From assembly GCA_922989275.2 (NCBI GenBank), contig OV277856.1, positions 86,323,038 to 86,387,037 of the forward strand: a stretch of 64,000 nucleotides of DNA, written 5' to 3'. Below the pieces are notes generated by a model, which was not told the DNA's origin, made no database searches, and saw only the letters and a list, made by a program, of their open reading frames with translations. The position numbers and the translations under genes were made by a program. This document shows positions 51,755 to 63,129 of the stretch, one piece after another. This stretch comes from Gari tellinella (taxonomy: Eukaryota; Mollusca; Bivalvia; Cardiida; Psammobiidae). How positions within the stretch are numbered: position 1 is the first letter of the stretch; each line of letters opens with the position of its first letter.

Positions 51755-51974
51755 TGCCTGTATCTAGTTGTGAAGATAGGTGACCACTTAAAGCAGGTTG
51801 AAAGTAGAGAAAATTGTGCCTTAAGGTGCATTCTGTTTTACTTCCAGCCTGCTTTAAGCAACCATCAGCTAGGATATAGTACTTTTTTTGTATGGTATAT
51901 GTTCATGACTGTATAAATAGTGGAGGAATAAATTGAGTGTGCTTAAAGGCGCTTCTATGGAAGAAAGGGTAAAG
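51755..51974 (-). mobile_element. M1 MITE
   Basis: CCTGTATCTAGTTGTGAAGA, hairpin GCAGGTTGAAAGTAGAG with its complement, GGAGGAATAAATTGAGTGTG and the end GGAAGAAAGGGTAAA. Confidence 0.75.
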
Positions 51975-52322
51975 TGGTCATTCTAGTTAGACATCTTTTG
52001 TCTTAATATCTGGATACATTGGTTAGACAGAAGAAATGAGACAATCAAAGGGGTTGTGCACATCATATTAAAATTCTTGTGGTTTTTCTCACGATAATTC
52101 CACATTGTATTGAAGGAGCTCATTCAGCCATAAGGTTTTACTAATTGAACCTCGCACCATTCACAAATAAAATTTACAGGTTGATGGGGTTTGAGAAAAC
52201 ATTTTTTTCAAAACCTGCATAATATATGGTAACCATCCATGTAGGAGCCTTCTGTATAACTGTTGTCCTGCAGTAAGCTGACAATTCATGATTGTCACAA
52301 ATACTACCATGACATTGCATCC

Positions 52323-52497
52323 TCTTAAGGCACATTAATTCAGCTTTACTTTCAGCCTGCTCTAAGCTATTATCTGATAGGATATAGAGAATATTTCTGA
52401 TGGTACATATTCATGACTGTATAAATATGAACTATATTATTCTGTGGAGGAATAAATTTAAGATGTAAAAGGGCGTATTTATGGGGGGATGGGTTAC
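52323..52497 (-). mobile_element. M1 MITE, left part missing
   Basis: It begins within the hairpin (TTAAGGCACATTAATTCAGC), then GTGGAGGAATAAATTTAAG and ATGGGGGGATGGGTTA. Confidence 0.75.
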
Positions 52498-52869
52498 TAC
52501 AGGTTTGACTGTACATACAAGGAGACTGGTTAGAAAACCCACAATCTTCCAATCTTATCTCTCCGTCTCAAGTTGCAATGAATATGCTAATGAGGACTAT
52601 AAGATGTCAACCCTTTCATTGTGACCACTGTAAAATAGACCCTTCCATCCTTTGTAACAACCAAGTCCATTAACTATGAAAGGTGAATTTAGTTATGTAG
52701 AAATGTTAAAGCAATCCTCAGGATAAACAGTCCAGAGAAGTCCTCTGATCTAAATCTGCAGTGTATACAATACCATTCGATTTGAGTCCTGTACCTAAAT
52801 GGTACTGATTCTTCCTCAATTCATTCCCTGGTACAATCAAACATATGTTAAACAACAAATAATTGAAGA

Positions 52870-52960
52870 ATTAAGTGACAGTCTAATGCAAGGTCAAAAT
52901 AATACAGGAAACTTCTATGGAAGCTTTCTGCATTATTTGTATCCTGCATTATAGCAGTCA
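52870..52960. repeat. M4-type hairpin, diverged
   Basis: AATGCAAGGTCAAAATAATA faces ATTATTTGTATCCTGCATT around AAGCTTTCTG. Confidence 0.55.
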
Positions 52961-53203
52961 CCTGTATCAAATAGCTCATGGTTTTTGTATTGAACTGTTG
53001 CATCATACCAATTTAACCGTAATTCATCTTTACTGTGAGAGATGCTGGCACATTTTCAGTATCCTATGCTAATTCTAAAGCTGACATTTATTATAAGCCC
53101 TTTCCTTCAGCTGTCATTGGCTTTCAGATTGCAATGTAAGTAATGCCAGAATGGTACTAAACCATGGCAGAGAGGCAGATATGCTACCAGGTTAGGTTTT
53201 GGG

Positions 53204-53573
53204 TATCTGATCACAATGAGATTTATAGCATTTGATAATACAATAATCAAATAGCTTGAGCCTGTTTCTAGTTTTAAAGACAAAAGACAAGTGATCTGTG
53301 ACTTAAAGCAGGTTCATAGTAAAGCAGAATGCACCTAAAGGTGCATTCTGCTTTACTTTGAGCCTGCTTTAAGCTACCAGCTGTTAGGATATAGCATATA
53401 TTTGTTATGGTGCTTATCAATGGCCGTATAAATTGGAACTATCTTCTAATTGGAGGAATAAATTACAGGCGAAATAAAAGGGAATATTTTTGGAACAATT
53501 GTTTAAGTTTTGTATACCTGACCACAATGAGATTAATAGCATCTGATGATACCATAATCCAACAACTTAAATA
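53204..53573 (+). repeat. Diverged ~60-base direct duplication flanking an M1
   Basis: CACAATGAGATTTATAGCAT (53213) and CACAATGAGATTAATAGCAT (53523) begin matching segments that continue through TTGATAATACAATAATC and CTGATGATACCATAATCC. The M1 lies between them. Confidence 0.75.
53258..53506 (-). mobile_element. M1 MITE
   Basis: AGCCTGTTTCTAGTTTTAAA, hairpin tip GCACCTAAAGGTGC, GGAGGAATAAATTACAGGCG and GGAACAATTGTTTAA. The TTAACCC left end is worn. Confidence 0.8.
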
Positions 53574-54184
53574 GGGGTATTAACCTGTATTCCACCTATA
53601 CAGAATAGTTCAGAGACATTGAGAAATGGGAGAGAAATAGCTGAGATAAAGATAGCATTTTTTATAGTACATCTACCTGGTCACGGATTAGATTTACCTA
53701 AAGATGGATTAGATTTAACAAGTTTATTGTATGGTTTTAATAGTAACGATGATTGTGCAAGTAAATTGTATTTTATGAACCAAATTGTACCAAAAGAATC
53801 TTTGAACATAGCAGATAGTAAGTATAGACCCAGATTAGCACCTGTATCGAAACTTGGAATATCATACTTTAATTTAGTATATTTATTGCTTAATGAAGGA
53901 CCAGATTAACACAAAAAGCTGCAATAGGATTTTTCTGCATTATTTTTCCTCACTCTTTAAAACTAGAAAAAGTGTTAACTGTATTATAAGTGAAAAGAAA
54001 TATGTTCTCATCAAATTGAAGCTGACATTAACTGACGATGAAAGAGTATGTGATTAGCTGATAGTATGGAAGTATAGAACAGTGGAGAAAAAGTTATTCT
54101 TTCCCGTTTAAACGCAAACGAAACACAAACGCAACATACTAAAATGGAGAAAATGACAACATTTTGATAATTCTTACTAGTCAT

Positions 54185-54275
54185 TTTAATCTGAGTGGCA
54201 AACAGTTTTGAGCCTGATCAGACGCCGGGTTATCTGGCGTCTGATCTGGCTCCAATCTGTTTGCATTGGAAAAAA
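54185..54275 (+). mobile_element. M3 MITE core
   Basis: GCAAACAGTTTTGAGCCTGA and TCTGGCTCCAATCTGTTTGC are the arms. The tip is GACGCCGGGTTATCTGGCGT. Confidence 0.7.
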
Positions 54276-54279
54276 TAGC

Positions 54280-54820
54280 TTTATCGTAAAGGCATTTATT
54301 GGAAAAGAATAATGTTTTCTCCACTGTACAACTCAGGCTGCATCCACTACATTGTTTCATCCTATGTCAGTTACATTAGTGTCATTCATGACACCTACCT
54401 ATCACAATAATGACACGTAGCAAAATAGTCTCAAGTTTCACTTTTTCACAGCCCTGTGGTTACCCACACACAGCCAGTTACAGCTCATTTCATCCCTTTT
54501 TATTTCGGTATTCCATTTAATCTGTGATTTGTAAACAGAGCTGATCTAAATCTGTGACATCAAGAGCTACGATCAAGGTCTGCCATGTTTGCCTTCCAAA
54601 ACGATTGCATTGCTCCATTCATCATTTTGATACATTAAGTCTATAAATATATTTCTGAGAATGTACTATTATAGAAAGCTCTGACTGACATAGATTAAGT
54701 GAGCAATTAAACCTCGCTCTTGCTGTATATTAGCTAATGTATCCTTTTTTAACCATTTCCTATACATTTTCCTCCATATGAGCCTTTATATGGCACCTTT
54801 ACACAGTTATGATGTTAAGA
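54280..54820. other. Upstream region, no feature seen
   Basis: No hairpin, tandem repeat or exon recognised. Confidence 0.35.
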
Positions 54821-54829
54821 CATGTGGCA

Positions 54830-54903
54830 GCTTAAAGCAGGGTGAAAGTAAAGCAGAAAGCTCCTGCAGGAGCTTTCTGCTTTACTTTAATCCTGCTTTA
54901 AGC
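54830..54903. repeat. M4-type hairpin, near-perfect
   Basis: GCTTAAAGCAGGGTGAAAGT faces ACTTTAATCCTGCTTTAAGC, with tip AGCTCCTGCAGGAGCT. Confidence 0.85.
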
Positions 54904-55204
54904 AACAGTTTGTCTTAAACATTGAAGGAAAGTGTGTATAAGGCTTGATCTTGATGTGTCAAAAATTGACCTCGTCAGTCACGCTAACATCACGCTAATG
55001 CAGAGATACTACATTTAAGACTTACAATGAATTTTTACTTCCTTTGACATACGGTATTAAAATGGAAAGTTTGTTACAAGACTGGTAACATGATGGATTT
55101 TGACATCCAGTAATAATCCCTTAACTGTGATAATACTATCTGCTTCAACATTGTCTTCTACTTCAATTTCTGAAGTCAAGAATGGACGTATTTTGGCAAA
55201 ACAT

Positions 55205-55319
55205 CATTTAATACATGTAAAATAGTTTGGATCCTCAACAGACAAGTTCTCAGTGTCTGATCAGGATCCGCACACTTTGCAAATGTGTGTGAAGTCGTGT
55301 ATGGCTGTGAAGGGGTTAA
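55205..55319 (+). mobile_element. M3 MITE, core and right end
   Basis: AATAGTTTGGATCCTCAACA and GATCAGGATCCGCACACTTT are the arms. The end is GGCTGTGAAGGGGTTAA. Confidence 0.6.
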
Positions 55320-55399
55320 ATGCATAATAAATCGCTATAATGTTTAACAGGGCTGAAACTTTCTGAACCTTAATTTGGTTAACTACAAAATGCGTAGCA

Positions 55400-55475
55400 T
55401 ATGTGCAAACAGTTTGAATTTAGATCAGAGGCCATGTTATTTGGCTTCTGATCGACCAGGATCAAAACTTTTCGA
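55400..55475. mobile_element. M3 MITE core
   Basis: GCAAACAGTTTGAATTTAGA and GACCAGGATCAAAACTTTT flank GAGGCCATGTTATTTGGCTT. Confidence 0.55.
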
Positions 55476-55717
55476 AACTCATTTTTTAATTTAATTTTTT
55501 TTCCTATTAATTTTGAATCAGAAACATTTTGGGAGCTAACAAATATTGAAGCTGACTGAATTATGTAGCAATATAAGGGTTTGGTTTGTGTAGGCAGGCA
55601 GCTACTGTAACATTCTTTAGTTTTGACAACTCATACAAACCTCGTTAAATAAGAACAGTACAACATGCATTAAGCAACCAATCAAAATACATTTATGAGT
55701 CTTACAGACAAATATCA

Positions 55718-55791
55718 GCTTAATGCAGAACAAAAGTGATACAGAAAGCTCCTTTAGGAGCTTTCTGTATTACTTTTGTTCTGCATTAAGC
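55718..55791. repeat. M4-type hairpin, near-perfect
   Basis: GCTTAATGCAGAACAAAAGT faces ACTTTTGTTCTGCATTAAGC, with tip AGCTCCTTTAGGAGCT. Confidence 0.85.
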
Positions 55792-55805
55792 AGTTACTTC
55801 TATTA

Positions 55806-55995
55806 AAAGGTCTCCATGCTTGTGTACCAAGGGGGCTGGTTTAACACTGGCTTGACAGTAATTATGTTTAATGTCTCTTGCACTGGGCGGGCCCCCACTT
55901 TCAGGAAGTCTTTGAGATGGCACCAGACCAAGCCTTACGGATGTCTTGGTAAACAAGATCATCTGGCTTACAGTAACAGGTCTCCTTCAAGTGCA
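55806..55995. other. GC-rich patch of unknown nature
   Basis: This stretch (for example CACTGGGCGGGCCCCCACTT) is much richer in GC than its flanks, as the real exons are. Open frames run through it on both strands. On the plus strand MLVYQGGWFNTGL starts at 55816, and on the minus strand a frame reads through CYCKPDDLVYQDIRKAW. Neither shows a family I know. It may be a non-coding exon, a conserved element or a fossil insertion. Confidence 0.25.
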
Positions 55996-56107
55996 CAGAT
56001 TAAAATCTGCAAAAACACTAGATCCCAATCAAACAACACAATCTCAACTCAGGACCTTTAAACTAAGGTTGACTGCTTCAAAAGTGAGTTCAGCTTATAT
56101 TTTCTCT

Positions 56108-56357
56108 GTAAACCCATTAGCTCATAAATATGCCTTTTTATGCCTTTTCTTTATTCCTCCACTCAAGAAAATAATTCCTATTTATGCATCCAAGAATATG
56201 TACCATAAGAAATATTTTCAATAACCTAGCAGATGGTAGCTTAAAGCAGGTTGAAAGTAAAGCAGAATATGCCATAAGGCACATTCTGCTTTACTTTTGA
56301 CCTGCTTTTAGAAGTTACCTATCATAAAAAATAAACAAGCTATGGGGTAATGGGTTT
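56108..56357 (+). mobile_element. M1 MITE, full length
   Basis: GTAAACCCATTAGCTCATAA and CTATGGGGTAATGGGTTTA are the ends. The hairpin has few mismatches. Confidence 0.88.
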
Positions 56358-56389
56358 ACATAAAAATATTAACTTAATGACAACAGTGT

Positions 56390-56595
56390 GAATCTTAACT
56401 AGACAGAGTGTAAATGACATCTGATCTAGATACAAACTGTTTGTAAATGCACGTCTTGAAGTGACTGTTAACCCTTCAGAGTTTTTACAGCCTAGTAAAC
56501 CTACATATGAGCAGATAACAGTATGGATCCAAATCAGACATGCAGAAGCAAGTTAAGTGTCTGATCGGGATCCAAGCTTTTTGATACTCATCAAT
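56390..56595. mobile_element. M3-like MITEs, decayed
   Basis: TCTGATCTAGATACAAACTG at about 56420 and ACAGTATGGATCCAAATCAG with GATCGGGATCCAAGCTTTTT at 56518-56581 are two sets of M3 arms. Confidence 0.5.
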
Positions 56596-56599
56596 AATT

Positions 56600-57595
56600 T
56601 TTCAATCAAAGTGGCTACATTCTTATTTTGAGATATGAAAGCAGATGTTATTTTAAGCAACTATATCATCTTTGGACACATGGTTTAGAAAATCAAGTTG
56701 TTACAGTATGAAAAGATAAATATCAATTGAAACCTTTATCAGAGCCTTCAAACATAACAAACACAGTCTGTATTCATTTCCCAACAAAAAAGTGCAGAAA
56801 CTTTTACAGTTAAAAAGCTGTTAAAACCATTGCAATAAATAATTCCGGATATGCTGTTGCGAAATAAGCATCTAGTTGACGTCATAAGATTAACTAGCTG
56901 TATATGTTAATGGCATACCAGTGTAAAATGCTATTTATGTAGAGCAGAGAGACATACAATTCTCATTCTCCCAATTTCATGAACCAGAGTCAGCTGCTTA
57001 TAACCTTTACTTTTAGCGATATTCATCATTAACAAGCTAATCAAAAATACCTTTGGTTTGCTAGAATCAGACCAATGTATAATGGAATGTAAATAATGAA
57101 CAACGCTTCCATAAGTTGATAAACAAACCGTTCAATATTTAGATTTTGCAGCATGAATTTTGTGAAGGCCAAAGAATGCAAACCTTCAGAAGAATTTTAT
57201 TCATTTTCACAAGGTTTAACATTTCCAGTCACAATAAATTAGGATTGAACATCGAAACAGGATAAGAGACTCCACAAACACAGAGTAAAATTCTATTTCA
57301 GCAAAATAGAATAAACTGTATTTCTGTTTCCCCAATATAAGGTTTGAAGACAAAAATCCTGAAGTATTTTATCTCTTCACGCAAGCTGCACAGCTGTCAT
57401 GCAAGTAAAAACCAGGAGAGCTGTAAAATAGCAAGGCCTGCACTTAAGCTTAAAAGAAAAGCACAGTTGTTTTATCCAACATAAAAACTAAAGCACAGCC
57501 AAACCTAAAGTGTTATTAGAGACCTGTCTGTGAAAAAGCATTAGAATTTGCAAATAAATCAATATGGACAAGTAGTATCTAAAACAGGAGAGATA
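56600..57595. other. Upstream region, no feature seen
   Basis: Plain AT-rich sequence, one of the longest MITE-free stretches in the window. No exon recognised. Confidence 0.4.
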
Positions 57596-57598
57596 GAT

Positions 57599-57665
57599 AA
57601 ATGCAGAAAAAAGTAATGCAGAAAGCTCCTGAAGGAGCTTTCTGCATTACTTTTGTTCTGCATTA
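57599..57665. repeat. M4-type hairpin, near-perfect
   Basis: AATGCAGAAAAAAGTAATGC faces GCATTACTTTTGTTCTGCATT, with tip AGCTCCTGAAGGAGCT. Confidence 0.85.
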
Positions 57666-58022
57666 AGCAAGAACATATCTATGATTTTTGTTGAGTATAT
57701 AGGGTTGACAGTTACTGTAGCTCTCTAACTAATATGGACTTTGGCATACAAATTAAGGCCTACATCAAGAGGTAGACCATGGTAACTAGGGTAATAAGCA
57801 TGACATCAAACCTTCTAAGGCAACAACTGTATTATACAGTAATACCTACTCTAATCAACATTCAAAATAAACCCAATTGTCTGTATTAAAACAGGTTGCT
57901 GTCTAATGCAGGGCAAAAGAAATTCAAAAAGTTTGATTTTTGCATTACTTTTTTCCTGCATTAATTAAGCAACCATTAAAGTCCCCCATCCTAATGTCCC
58001 TTACAGGTTTGTTGCTCAAGCA

Positions 58023-58254
58023 TTAACCCATTACACCATAGCCAGTTTCTAGTATTGAAAATAAGTGATCACTTAAAGCAGGTTGAAAGTAAAGCAGAAT
58101 GTGCTTTCAGTCTGATTTAAACTATAATCTGCAGCTAGAATATAGAAAAAATGACTTATAATACTTATTTATGACTATATAAATTCAAATTATTTTCTTC
58201 AGTGGAGGAATAAATTAAAGGCCTAAAAAGCGTATTTAAGGGGTAATGGGTTAA
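58023..58254 (-). mobile_element. M1 MITE, one hairpin arm shortened
   Basis: TTAACCCATTACACCATAGC and AAGGGGTAATGGGTTAA are the ends. The hairpin tip is lost (GCAGAATGTGCTTTCAGTC). Confidence 0.88.
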
Positions 58255-58600
58255 AGATACCAATACTTCCTTATGGTACTGTTATTCAAGAGAGATTCCA
58301 CACTATAACTTAAGAACAAAATGAGAAAAGAGGAAATTTGCTAACAGGCACGGCTGAAATGTCGTTAGAGATTGAGAAGGAGACAGAAGCCAGACAGTCC
58401 AGAAAAACCAGCTTAGATTGGGAGAGCGCTAATGAAAGGTTATGTCCCTATAAAGAAGGAAAAGTATGTACCGTGCCATAGGTCTTAATTAACCCTTTCA
58501 ACACTAGAAAACCAGCATTGAAGACCTTTGCAAATAGTGTGCCTACTGTCCTTTGGCTTACGTACAAAACATAAATGGAGCTCCATCATCGAAATGCTAT

Positions 58601-58863
58601 TTAACCCATTTTGTAACCTAGTAGACTGTTTCTCGTTTGAAGACAGGTGACCACTTAAAGCAGGTTGAAAGAAAAGCAGAAATTAAAAGCCTTAAGGCGC
58701 CATTCTGCCTTAATTTCAGCCTGTTTTAAGCTTGTATCAGCCTAAGGGTACAATAAATATTTCTTATAGTAATGTACATGTTCATGATGTATAAATTGGA
58801 ACTATATTCTTCAGTTGAGCAATAAATTGAATGCGCTCAAATGCACTTCTAAGGGGGTGGTAA
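58601..58863 (-). mobile_element. M1 MITE, diverged
   Basis: TTAACCCATTTTGTAACCTA, hairpin tip GCCTTAAGGCGC, TTGAGCAATAAATTGAATGC and the end AGGGGGTGGTAA. Confidence 0.75.
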
Positions 58864-58976
58864 TGCCTTTACTGATTGCTCAAACATGTATATACATTTT
58901 TTTCATGCTTCTACCATAACCTTAATAGAGAGCTTTGGAAATCTTACATCATGACAGCTGATTGCTTTAACTCTTT

Positions 58977-59216
58977 CCTCCCTGAAACTTTAAATGGAAA
59001 ATTCCAGTTTCCATTATAGTCTAGTCCATTTCTGACTTTTAAGGGTTGTTTTTGTCAATGTTTGGCATTGTGACAAACAGTGAAGACCCTGATCAGAGGG
59101 CTCCTTTCGGAGCCCTCTGATCTGGGTCTTCACTGTTTGCACAGGACAAGTGTACTATTCACATGTACACTGTTTGAAAAGCACGCCTATATGCGGGACT
59201 AGGGTTCAAAGAGTTA
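58977..59216 (+). mobile_element. M2 MITE, full length
   Basis: TTAACTCTTTCCTCCCTG to GGGTTCAAAGAGTTAA. The hairpin is intact. Confidence 0.93.
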
Positions 59217-59278
59217 AGCATGCTGAATGTATAGGAAAACTCTGCCATTGGAAGATTTCTGCAATACTTTCTGTCTGC

Positions 59279-59490
59279 TTTAACCCATTAATTACCACAT
59301 AATCTGTTTCTAGTATTGAAGAGATGTGACCACTTAAAGCAGGTTGCTTTAAGCTTAAATCTGCTTGGATATAGAATATATTCCTTATGGTACATATTCT
59401 TGACTGTATAAATTGGCATTATTTGCTTTAGAAAAGATATACATTAAAGGCATAACAAGAAATATCTTTAAAAAAGATATTCGGCGGAAT
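59279..59490 (-). mobile_element. M1 MITE with the hairpin excised
   Basis: TTAACCCATTAATTACCACA, TTAAAGCAGGTTGCTTTAAG (outer arms joined directly) and GTATAAATTGGCATTATTTG. About 50 bases of hairpin are missing. Confidence 0.75.
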
Positions 59491-60084
59491 GAGTGGTTGA
59501 ACTAAGGCTATATAGATGGGTGTGCAAAATTGAATGAAATTGAGGTTTTCAAAGAATTGTAATATCTTGGATTGAAAAGCAAAAAATAAAAGTATACAAT
59601 TGAAACAGTAACTTTGATCTAAAATGCAAAACTATCATGTACAGAAATGCAAAACAAAACAATAATTTAACTCATATCCTAGCTACTGGTAGGAGATCCT
59701 CACATTAATCTATTGTTCTATATATCAAACTTCATTCATTGAGTTTCTTGAAACAAACTATATAGCATACACAAATGTACAGATTCAACAGTCTGCTCTA
59801 CTTCACTCTTGTAAATAATGATGAAACCACACAATTGTGTTTAACTCACTTGAGGCCATTTATATTTAATATTGCTTTTAATGTATGGTAAATGTGTACA
59901 AATAGTTAACAATTAAAACAAATTGGTAGTAAACAATTACAAAACACCTAGCTTCCTCTGTATTTCAGATGTCATCTTAAATTGCATCAGCCCCCAGTGT
60001 AGTAAACAGTCTGGTCTGTGTCTCTAAATTTTACACTCACAGCCATATCTGGGAAAACTGTAATTGGACATAGACCAGCCTACA

Positions 60085-60275
60085 GGGCTCCAGATAAGAG
60101 GGAGTAAACTAAACAAATCACATTTATTCACTCATTTCAGCACCAAACCCTATGGTGTTACCACTCATTTTGATTGTCTCGAAGAGACAATTCAAATGTT
60201 TAGTGACACCACAGGGTTTAATGCACAAATAAAGATTTTAAGTTTTGAAATAATTCCCTTATCTGGAGCCCTGGC
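60085..60275. mobile_element. Foldback element, ~190 bases
   Basis: AGGGCTCCAGATAAGAGGGA faces TTCCCTTATCTGGAGCCCT. AAACCCTATGGTGTTACCAC faces TAGTGACACCACAGGGTTT. The loop is TTGTCTCGAAGAGACAA. A 137-codon open frame runs through it by chance. Confidence 0.85.
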
Positions 60276-60403
60276 TACTATCCAATCAGACTATTCAGTT
60301 TCAACAGGTGCTCTCAAGTCTAAATTTCTGATCAAATATAATTGGTTGAAATGTGTGGCCAAACAGAAAGTGTGGCTAAATAGAAACCAGACAGCTCCGC
60401 TGA

Positions 60404-60434
60404 AAAATGTGTATTTATGGGGTAATGGGTTAAG
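60404..60434 (-). mobile_element. M1 end fragment
   Basis: GTATTTATGGGGTAATGGGT and TAA: only the last 30 or so bases of an M1. Confidence 0.7.
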
Positions 60435-60499
60435 CTTGTCTGAAACACGGAAAACAAGCTATGAGAGAAAGCCCTAAGAATCAATTCCACTTTTACGCC

Positions 60500-60945
60500 G
60501 GCCTGCTATTGCTCAACAGAGAACTGTGAAAATCATCACACAACAACCCCATATTAAATTGCACTGTTATTTGTTAGTTTTTGCCCCCAAATGGAAAAGT
60601 CTTGTTGTTGGTTTATTTGACAGGGTAAATCATTTTAATGTGATTTCCTTGTACAGATTAGTTTGGGGATATGGTTCAGCCTTGTTTAATAAGTAAACTT
60701 GAAAGTCCCTTTGATGAAATCAATAATCTCATTTTGCAGTCTCACTGTTGAAGCCGTTTTAATGAGCAAAATGCTGATGAACAGTTCTCATTTGTGGACA
60801 ATGAACATACAGTAATTCATGGGCAATACCACATTTATGCATAGATATTGTCAAATGGATCCTACCATTGTGCTTCTCAGAATGATACATTATCATCATC
60901 AGGGATGTTTTACATGTTTTTCTGGAGCTCGATCAATATTAAAGG
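60500..60945. other. Upstream region, no feature seen
   Basis: No repeat or exon recognised. Confidence 0.35.
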
Positions 60946-60953
60946 ACAATGCC

Positions 60954-61204
60954 TTAACCCTTTCCCACATAGCATATCTCTAGTATTGAATATAGGTGTC
61001 CACTTAAAGCAGGTTGAAAGTAAAGCAGAATGCGCCTTAAGCGCATTCTGCTTTACTTTCAGCCTGTTTTAAGCTATCATCTGCTAGAATATATAAAAAA
61101 AATTGTATGATACATATTTATGACTGTATAAACTGGAACTATTTTCTTCAGTGAAGGAATAAACTTAATGCCCTAAAAGGCGCTTCTATGGGGGAAAGGG
61201 TTAA
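60954..61204 (-). mobile_element. M1 MITE, full length
   Basis: TTAACCCTTTCCCACATAGC and CTATGGGGGAAAGGGTTAA are the ends. The hairpin is near-perfect. Confidence 0.92.
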
Positions 61205-61727
61205 AGGACAATGCCTGGAAAAGTCTACACTGTTTGTCTATGTCCTTTTTAGTAGATACTAGGCTTAAATTGGTTAATTTCCCAGTTATTATTACACATG
61301 CAAACAATGCAAACTTCAGGAACACTAATTCATATATATAACAATTTGGGTCTACAATTTTGCCAATTCTTTGATTGCTATGCTACAAATTTATGGGTTA
61401 AGTATATAAAATTTTAACCTTTCTAAAAAGTAAATGTTCATTTCAGAAAATTGTCAGACCTATCATTTTTGGCAAAGCACCGCGTAATGTCTGTTTGCAA
61501 GTGACATACATCAGCCTAAAAATTAACCATACTGTTCAAGCATGCATCTGAATACATAAACACTGCCCACATGATCTGCCAAAGTGTGGTTATTACATGA
61601 CAAGCCATGAAATAACTTTATTACTAACTGGTACATTTATACAGTCAACCTTGTGTTCAGAAACCATTCAAAACATTACCTGATCTTTACCCTTTCCTGC
61701 GCAGCCTTTATAGACAGATGTGTTGCT

Positions 61728-61982
61728 TTAACCCATTGACCCATAAATACACTTTTTTTTATGCCTTAATTTTTATTTCTCCACTGAAGAAAATAATTCC
61801 ATTTTATACAGTCATGATTAAGTATCATAAGAAATACTTTCTATTCTCTAGCAGATGGTGGCTTTAAGTAGGCTGAAAGTAAAGCAGAATGTGCCTTAAG
61901 GCACATTCTGCTTTACTTTCAACCTGCTTTAAGTGGTCACATGTTTTTAGAACTGGTTACAGTCTATGGAGTAATGGGTTAA
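61728..61982 (+). mobile_element. M1 MITE, full length
   Basis: TTAACCCATTGACCCATAAA and CTATGGAGTAATGGGTTAA are the ends. The hairpin tip is GTGCCTTAAGGCAC. Confidence 0.92.
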
Positions 61983-62019
61983 GAGACGGAAGATTTCTGT
62001 ATCACACTACCAGCCTTTT

Positions 62020-62179
62020 TTAACCCTATACCCGATAGATACACCTTTTTATGCATTATATTCCTTCACTAAAGAAAACAGTTGATACAGACATGAAAAA
62101 CACCATGCAGGAGCAATCTGCTTTACGTGGTCATTTTTCTTCAAAACATTTAGTAACAAGCTATCAGGTAAAGGGTTAA
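62020..62179 (+). mobile_element. M1 MITE, internally deleted
   Basis: TTAACCCTATACCCGATAGA and CTATCAGGTAAAGGGTTAA are the ends. Only GGAGCAATCTGCTTTACG of the hairpin remains. Confidence 0.8.
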
Positions 62180-62237
62180 GACGCCAGATGTCAAGATGAA
62201 GGAAAGGTTTTTTATGACCATCTATCAGGGCTGAATA

Positions 62238-62446
62238 TACAGTAAAACCTCTAGCTCTATAACGACCTCTAAAATGAAGCATAAATGATTGTTTAAAGAG
62301 AGGTAACAGCTTAAAGCAAGGTGACAGTGAAACAGAAAGCTAAAGGAGCTTTCTGTTGCACTGTCACCTTCCTTTAAGCAGTCACCTGCCTTAAACACAT
62401 TATAACTAACAAAATCTAGTGGCCATAATAGAGAGGTTTTACTGTA
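62238..62446. mobile_element. M4 MITE, full length
   Basis: TACAGTAAAACCTCTAGCTC and GAGAGGTTTTACTGTA are the ends. AGCTTAAAGCAAGGTGACAG and CTGTCACCTTCCTTTAAGC form the hairpin. Confidence 0.85.
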
Positions 62447-62639
62447 GAAACATGAAGGCATTTCTATGCTGAATAGGAAAAGGCATGACAAGATATCAAT
62501 ATAAAGGAGATGGCTTTTCTGATGTTTCTGCATTCCTTTAATCTGTTTGTGCCTGGATAGTGCAATGCAATGCTTGCTTGAAGATTCCATTATAGATAAA
62601 GAAGGGTGATCTAAAATCACAATAGTGTTTGCCCGTACA

Positions 62640-62735
62640 CCAGAACATATTATCTGAAATAGCAAATAGTGCAGACCTAGCTGATGAGACACTGTGTAAT
62701 GCTGTGTCTCATTAGGGTCTACAATGTTTGCCAAT
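62640..62735. mobile_element. M2/M3-like core
   Basis: AAATAGTGCAGACCTAGCTG and CATTAGGGTCTACAATGTTT are the arms, with GAGACACTGTGTAATGCTGTGT at the tip. Confidence 0.6.
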
Positions 62736-63129
62736 TACTTCTTGAGTTGACTGTAAGCTTAAATGGGCTAAGCTGAGACATACTTCTTCATGATATGATC
62801 ACTCAATAATAAGATTGACTGTAATTGCTATCCTTGCGTTACGCCTTGGTAATAATTTGGGAACTTATCTAGTTGGTTCATCAGCCATGAATTACTGCAT
62901 TTATCACGTAAATAATTACGTCAAACCTGCAGTGCTATCAGATAAGGAAAATTCAGAACACATTTTTTTGGACAAGGTTGCAGCTTAAGTGGTTGTCAAC
63001 AGAATATCTGCCATTATTTATCAACTGATCCCTTTCTTTTGCATACGCCCCATTATAAAGATGCTAATTAACCCTTCCTCTGCATATGCACCACAAATAA
63101 ATATATATCTGATGATGCTGTTCAACACA

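Noticed and set aside
53619..53909. 96-codon plus-strand open frame (MRNGREIAEIKIAFF..)
   Set aside because: It reads plausibly, but I see no splice sites, no GC rise and no known motif. It contains a small internal duplication (GGATTAGATTTA twice). Most likely a chance frame in AT-rich DNA; a blastp search would settle it.
60064..60477. 137-codon plus-strand open frame
   Set aside because: It runs through a 190-base foldback element and then an M1 end fragment, so it is made of repeat sequence.
62225..62734. 169-codon minus-strand open frame, the longest in the window
   Set aside because: It spans an M4 element and an M2/M3 core; the palindromes keep the frame open by chance.
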